Below, in pieces: positions 62,721 to 64,000 of a stretch of DNA of 64,000 nucleotides. A program made the position numbers and the translations under genes. Location of the stretch: NCBI GenBank assembly GCA_050633705.1, contig JBOEGZ010000012.1, positions 102,717-166,716 on the forward strand, read 5' to 3'. The notes under the pieces were generated by a model that was not told the origin of the DNA, did not search any database, and saw nothing but the letters and a program-made list of their open reading frames with translations. Each line of letters starts with the position of its first letter. Positions within the stretch are counted from its first letter, which is position 1. Origin of the DNA: JAJFHI01 sp050633705. GTDB taxonomy: Bacteria; Pseudomonadota; Alphaproteobacteria; Rhizobiales; Hyphomicrobiaceae.

Positions 62721-64000
62721 ATGAACAGGTGGACGGTACTTATTGCATTGTTGCTGGGTTGGCTCGGCGTTATCGGTTATGGCATGGGTCTGTTCGGGGA
62801 CAAGGACGCCATCAAGGCACTTCCCGATTGGGATATCGGTTCCATGTGTTCGGGAGTAAGTGATCCTGATGCTTGCAATAAGCTCGAAATAGCTGCGCAA
62901 AAATCCGTTTCAGACACTTGGGATTTGTTGCCCGACAACTACCGTTCGGCCTGTATCGACGATATGAATAGCTCTAAAGATCAGAGCTTTAGGGCCTTGG
63001 CAAAGTGTTTGGCCAAGCAGGCCGCGAATGGAGGAAGCCAGGAAAAGGCTACCGCGGCGGCCACGACACCGTCATCAGACAATTCAACCGATCAAGCTGT
63101 CGGCAGCGACGCGCTGTCAGCACTACTGGCCGAGCGCGCCAGCTGGGGCACGGGGCCAGAGCCAACGGTTGTTGAAGCCCCGCTTGCTGCGGGAGCCGTA
63201 TCGCCTTTGCCAAAATCGACGGGCCGCGTCGAGCAAGCGGGCCCTGGTGCTGATACGATTGTTCATGAGGTTGTCATTACGCCAGCACCAGATTTGACCC
63301 CGGTCCCGCAAGATCAGATCAACTCTGCGATGGCGGCACTGTTGCAAGAGCGTGCCAGTTGGGGAACTGAGCCGTCGACACCAAAACTCACCATTGCTGA
63401 AGCTATGCAAGCATTGTTGTCGGAACGTGCGAGCTGGGGCACGGGGCCAGAGCCAACGGTTGTTGAAGCCCCGCTTGCCGCAGGTGCCGTATCGCCTTTG
63501 CCAGCATCTGGTGGTCGTGTCGAGCAAGCGGGTCCAGGCCCCAATACAATTGTGCATGATGCCGTGATCACACCAGCACCAGATTTGACCCCGGTCCCAC
63601 AAGATCAGATCAACTCCGCGATGGAGGCTTTGTTAAAAGAGCGCGCCAGTTGGGGAACAGAACCGTCGGAAAGAGCAGCGAAACCAGCCGATCCGTTGGA
63701 AGCATTGTTTGCTGAGCGTGCCAGTTGGGGGACAGGCCCTGAGCCAACGGTTGTTGAAGCCCCGCTTGCCGCAGGTGTCGTCACGCCTTTGCCAGCATCC
63801 GGCGGTCGTGTCGAGCAAGCTGGTCCAGGCCCCAATACAATTGTTTATGAGGCCGTGATCACGCCAGCACCAGATTTGACCCCGGTCCCACAAGATCAGA
63901 TCAACTCCGCGATGGAGGCTTTGTTAAAAGAGCGCGCCAGTTGGGGAACAGAACCGTCGGAAAGAGCAGCGAAACCAGCCGATCCGTTGGAAGCATTGTT
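62721..64000 (+). CDS. Large exported repeat protein with ERASWGT motifs (partial)
   Basis: The gene starts at ATG 62721 after GGGAGG and is open to the right edge (about 426 codons visible). Residues 5-25 form a signal/anchor. Residues 40-100 hold four Cys and a W-x3-P-x3-R-x2-C...CL-type motif (TWDLLPDNYRSACIDD, then LAKCLAKQ) seen in small alphaproteobacterial exported proteins. A Thr/Ser/Gly linker follows. From about residue 130 a 97-residue unit repeats: ERASWGT starts at residues 138, 210, 235, 307, 332 and 404, spaced 72 and 25 alternately. Between them lie PEPTVVEAPLAAG and ITPAPDLTPVPQDQINSAM. No known family is recognised. It is probably periplasmic or surface exposed. Confidence 0.85.
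   Translation, partial: MNRWTVLIALLLGWLGVIGYGMGLFGDKDAIKALPDWDIGSMCSGVSDPDACNKLEIAAQKSVSDTWDLLPDNYRSACIDDMNSSKDQSFRALAKCLAKQAANGGSQEKATAAATTPSSDNSTDQAVGSDALSALLAERASWGTGPEPTVVEAPLAAGAVSPLPKSTGRVEQAGPGADTIVHEVVITPAPDLTPVPQDQINSAMAALLQERASWGTEPSTPKLTIAEAMQALLSERASWGTGPEPTVVEAPLAAGAVSPLPASGGRVEQAGPGPNTIVHDAVITPAPDLTPVPQDQINSAMEALLKERASWGTEPSERAAKPADPLEALFAERASWGTGPEPTVVEAPLAAGVVTPLPASGGRVEQAGPGPNTIVYEAVITPAPDLTPVPQDQINSAMEALLKERASWGTEPSERAAKPADPLEAL
63135..64000 (+). repeat. 291-nt coding repeat within the repeat-protein gene
   Basis: Phrases such as GCCAACGGTTGTTGAAGCCC recur at 63161, 63452 and 63743, exactly 291 bases apart. A stretch of about 139 bases (63571-63709) is identical to 63862-64000. 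Synonymous positions are also conserved, pointing to recent duplication or gene conversion. The array continues past the window. Confidence 0.92.

Overview
The window looks like a chromosomal segment of a draft alphaproteobacterial genome. Two runs of N, each inside a tandem repeat, mark assembly gaps. Several neighbourhoods are ones I associate with Hyphomicrobiales (Rhizobiales): ffh-rpsP, dapF-mtaB-ftsY-yciB, dapB-gpmA, ppa near typA, nth back-to-back with a DUF2244 gene, hslUV divergent from hisB-DUF2628-hisH, trxB beside a LysR gene, and map-radC. The 59-bp repeat at 62.3-62.6 kb resembles the palindromic intergenic elements common in rhizobial genomes. The order-level placement is inference. 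Base composition is near balanced, lower in GC than most rhizobia.

Layout. 0-13 kb: a partial HTH gene, rpsP and ffh (minus strand), aquaporin, an OmpW-type porin beside an FNR-like regulator, a PQQ-type sugar dehydrogenase, a methyltransferase, then dapF-mtaB-ftsY and two tandem YciB paralogues. 13-25 kb: MarR regulator, asd, a standalone restriction-subunit-like protein with a degenerate active site, leuB, gpmA, dapB, ppa, GNAT, phasin with a well-formed promoter/operator, Pif1-type helicase, typA. 25-33 kb: J-domain protein, argG, membrane paralogues, rlmN, hslU, hslV and an unreported 50-residue membrane ORF. 33-41 kb: hisB-DUF2628-hisH, then an insertion (arsR-AHSA1, ccdA, thioredoxin, small genes, 49-bp repeats), hisA, a VOC gene, hisF. 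41-50 kb: DM13 protein, two cyclic-nucleotide-binding proteins, nth, leuD, a secreted zincin, a PcfJ-domain protein and an acyltransferase. 50-55 kb: a tandem glycine riboswitch feeding gcvT-gcvH-gcvP. 55-64 kb: a PPC-like repeat protein, leuC, LysR, trxB, radC, map, 59-bp repeats, and the start of a large repeat protein that runs off the end.

How the genes fit together. Most of the window is housekeeping: SRP targeting (ffh, ftsY), leucine synthesis (leuC, leuD, leuB), lysine and aspartate-family synthesis (asd, dapB, dapF), histidine synthesis (hisB, H, A, F), arginine (argG), glycine cleavage, and proteolysis (hslUV). leuC, leuD, leuB and asd keep one orientation and the usual order but are spread over 44 kb. 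The his cluster is likewise opened by unrelated genes. This suggests repeated insertion into ancestral operons.

The least explained items are the repeat protein at 62721-64000 (97-residue, 291-nt units carrying paired ERASWGT motifs), the two tandem DNA repeats, the 50-residue ORF upstream of hslV, the mutually exclusive hairpins after the glycine riboswitch, and the FNR-like regulator with altered recognition-helix residues.
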